From positions 1,674,001 to 1,738,000 of the forward strand of contig OY969762.1 in NCBI GenBank assembly GCA_963702835.1: DNA of 64,000 nucleotides, written 5' to 3'. The notes beneath the pieces are model-generated. The model searched no databases, was not told the origin of the DNA, and saw nothing but the letters and a program-made list of their open reading frames with translations. Within the stretch, counting starts at the first letter, position 1; every line of letters begins with the position of its first letter. Below, piece by piece: positions 62,907 to 64,000 of this stretch. Source of the stretch: JAFGAV01 sp041479055 (lineage in GTDB: Bacteria; Acidobacteriota; Aminicenantia; Aminicenantales; JAFGAV01). The position numbers were made by a program, and so were the translations under genes.

Positions 62907-63113
62907 TTATTTCTTGGTCGGGCCATATTTCTTCCTGAATTTCTCGACACGGCCGGCGCTGTCCAAGAATTTCTGTTTCCCGGTGAAGAAGGGATGGCAG
63001 TTGGAACAGATTTCCACCCGGATCTCCTTTTTGGTGGAGCGGGTGGTGAACGTGTTGCCGCAGGCACAGACGACCTGGCATTCCTGGTACTGGGGGTGAA
63101 TGCCTTTCTTCAT
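62907..63113 (-). CDS. rpmE: 50S ribosomal protein L31
   Basis: A 68-residue L31 with the zinc-binding pattern: VVCACGNTF and ICSNCHPFFTGKQKFLD. It starts MKKGIHPQYQECQ. This is the cysteine-containing form, used when zinc is sufficient. GGAGAGAG lies close upstream of the ATG, and an extended -10 promoter lies about 20 bases further. Conserved order rpmE-prfA-prmC. Confidence 0.96.
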   Translation of the reverse strand: MKKGIHPQYQECQVVCACGNTFTTRSTKKEIRVEICSNCHPFFTGKQKFLDSAGRVEKFRKKYGPTKK

Positions 63114-63135
63114 GTCAGCTCTCTCCTAGGACGCT

Positions 63136-63144
63136 ATTATAGCA
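63136..63144 (-). promoter_or_regulatory. Extended -10 promoter of the rpmE-prfA-prmC operon
   Basis: On the minus strand TGC is followed directly by a perfect TATAAT (63136-63141), an extended -10 element. No good -35 box is seen. Expected leader is about 15-20 bases. Confidence 0.55.
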
Positions 63145-63163
63145 GAAAAAATCAGGCGGCACA

Positions 63164-64000
63164 CTAGGGCAGCAGGCCGGGCACTTCGGCCGCCTTGGCC
63201 CGGAAGCACTCCCAATCGACGGTGAACTTATGGCGGCTCCGGCTTAAGCGGGCCTTCATCCGATACAGCCGCGAGCCGAAATGTTGGCGCAGCGGCCTGG
63301 CCAGGGGGCAGACCTGCTCCTCAGCCCTCCATTCATAGGGCCGGCCCGACCTGTCGCGCAGGCAGCCCCAGTGGATGATCCAGGCCTGCTTCTTGATGGG
63401 GACATGACGGAAAGCGTGCTGGATGGCTTCCACCTCCCCGGCTTTTTCCGGGTTAAGGAAGTTAAAAGACTTGGAAAAAAGAAGGGCATTGTGGAAATAG
63501 GCCGGGTAGGCCAGCAGCCCGTCCTGGCCCATCAGCCTGGCCAGGTAGATGAACAGGTCCATGACCTTTCGGCCCATGCCCAGGCCGGGATGGGTCTGGC
63601 CGGGCAGGGGGGCCCGGGATGACCTGAAGTCGAGGAGGGGGTTCTGCAGGGTGAGCCATTCGAAAATCAGCACCTTGTACTCATGGCGGGACAGCCCCAG
63701 GGTCAAGTGATTCTTGACCTGGAAAAGGCCCCCTTTGATTTTGAGGTCCACGATGAGATTGTCGGGGTCCGGACTCCGGTAGTAGATCCGAAAACGCTGC
63801 AGCGGATATTCCGAGGAATCGATGTCGAAGGCCAAGGGCCACAGACGGCGCTTCTTGGCCTCCTTGAAGAAATTTTTGCGGCCCAGCACAGTGATGACCT
63901 CGGCCAGGGAGTACTTGCCCAGAAACAGGGATGTCCCCTTGACCCGGCCGTCGCCGGAAAAAAGGTCCCCCTCTTCGAGGAGGGGCTGGACCGGCCTCAA
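63164..64000 (-). CDS. Protein of unknown function (runs off right edge)
   Basis: I do not recognise a family. The frame is open from the right edge of the window to the stop at 63164 (278 codons visible). A TTG at the very edge is probably not the true start, so the N-terminus likely lies outside. No signal peptide or membrane segment is visible in this part. The visible sequence is rich in Arg, Leu and aromatic residues (RFRIYYRSPDPDNLIVDLKI, HEYKVLIFEWLTLQNPLLDF, WIIHWGCLRDRSGRPYEW). It is upstream of the L31 operon, on the same strand. Confidence 0.75.
   Translation of the reverse strand: MRPVQPLLEEGDLFSGDGRVKGTSLFLGKYSLAEVITVLGRKNFFKEAKKRRLWPLAFDIDSSEYPLQRFRIYYRSPDPDNLIVDLKIKGGLFQVKNHLTLGLSRHEYKVLIFEWLTLQNPLLDFRSSRAPLPGQTHPGLGMGRKVMDLFIYLARLMGQDGLLAYPAYFHNALLFSKSFNFLNPEKAGEVEAIQHAFRHVPIKKQAWIIHWGCLRDRSGRPYEWRAEEQVCPLARPLRQHFGSRLYRMKARLSRSRHKFTVDWECFRAKAAEVPGLLP

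Overview
The window looks like chromosomal DNA of a GC-rich, Gram-negative-type bacterium. Lipoproteins, a predicted outer-membrane barrel protein, type IV pilus machinery and many exported hydrolases support this. Several traits recall Candidatus Aminicenantota or other Acidobacteriota-like lineages: repeated zinc-ribbon/Ser-Thr kinase/TPR receptors, a bacterial tricorn-type protease, a DUF5916-type barrel, GlnRS with AsnA, and a compact MTHFR fusion. That placement is inference from gene content. No rRNA or phylogenetic marker was compared.

Layout. 1-7.0 kb: edge-truncated K+ channel, dimethylargininase divergent from a two-subunit TPP decarboxylase, small membrane protein, SDR, membrane-anchored methyltransferase, exported amidohydrolase. 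7.3-8.9 kb: frameshifted DUF378 gene, a complete IS630-type element, tRNA-Arg(CCG). 9.1-17 kb: soluble kinase-TPR protein, PilT, class C beta-lactamase-like hydrolase, CARDB protein, DUF1624 membrane protein. 17-29.4 kb: one minus-strand block, read as kinase, kinase, tricorn protease, kinase, behind a good sigma70-like promoter. 29.4-37.8 kb: SagB-type nitroreductase, an MTHFR/zinc-domain/pterin-binding fusion, two exported proteins of unknown role (one with a phospholipase C-like fold), a lipoprotein methyltransferase.

37.9-48.7 kb is a signalling island: an HD-GYP protein, an eight-PAS/two-GAF sensor without a kinase domain, a receiver protein, a NarL-type regulator with its histidine kinase, an exported isochorismatase-fold hydrolase, and a cNMP-FHA protein. 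48.8-56.3 kb: lipoprotein, asnA, glnS and gltX, a DUF5678-like small protein, the DUF5916 barrel. 56.4-59.9 kb: a REP-type tyrosine transposase unit beside hutU, then an AT-rich BrnT/BrnA toxin-antitoxin pair with an operator palindrome inside its promoter. 59.9-64 kb: rpmE-prfA-prmC followed by a deacetylase, and an unrecognised edge gene.

A cross-cutting feature is the number of genes broken by one- or two-base indels, mostly in short homopolymers: DUF378, tricorn, one kinase, the MTHFR fusion, asnA, glnS, the REP transposase and brnT. Two of these are genes expected to be important (asnA, glnS), and in each case the missing half reads on in another frame. Base-level sequence error is therefore the simplest explanation, though real decay or phase variation (the G8 tract of the tricorn gene) cannot be excluded from one sequence.
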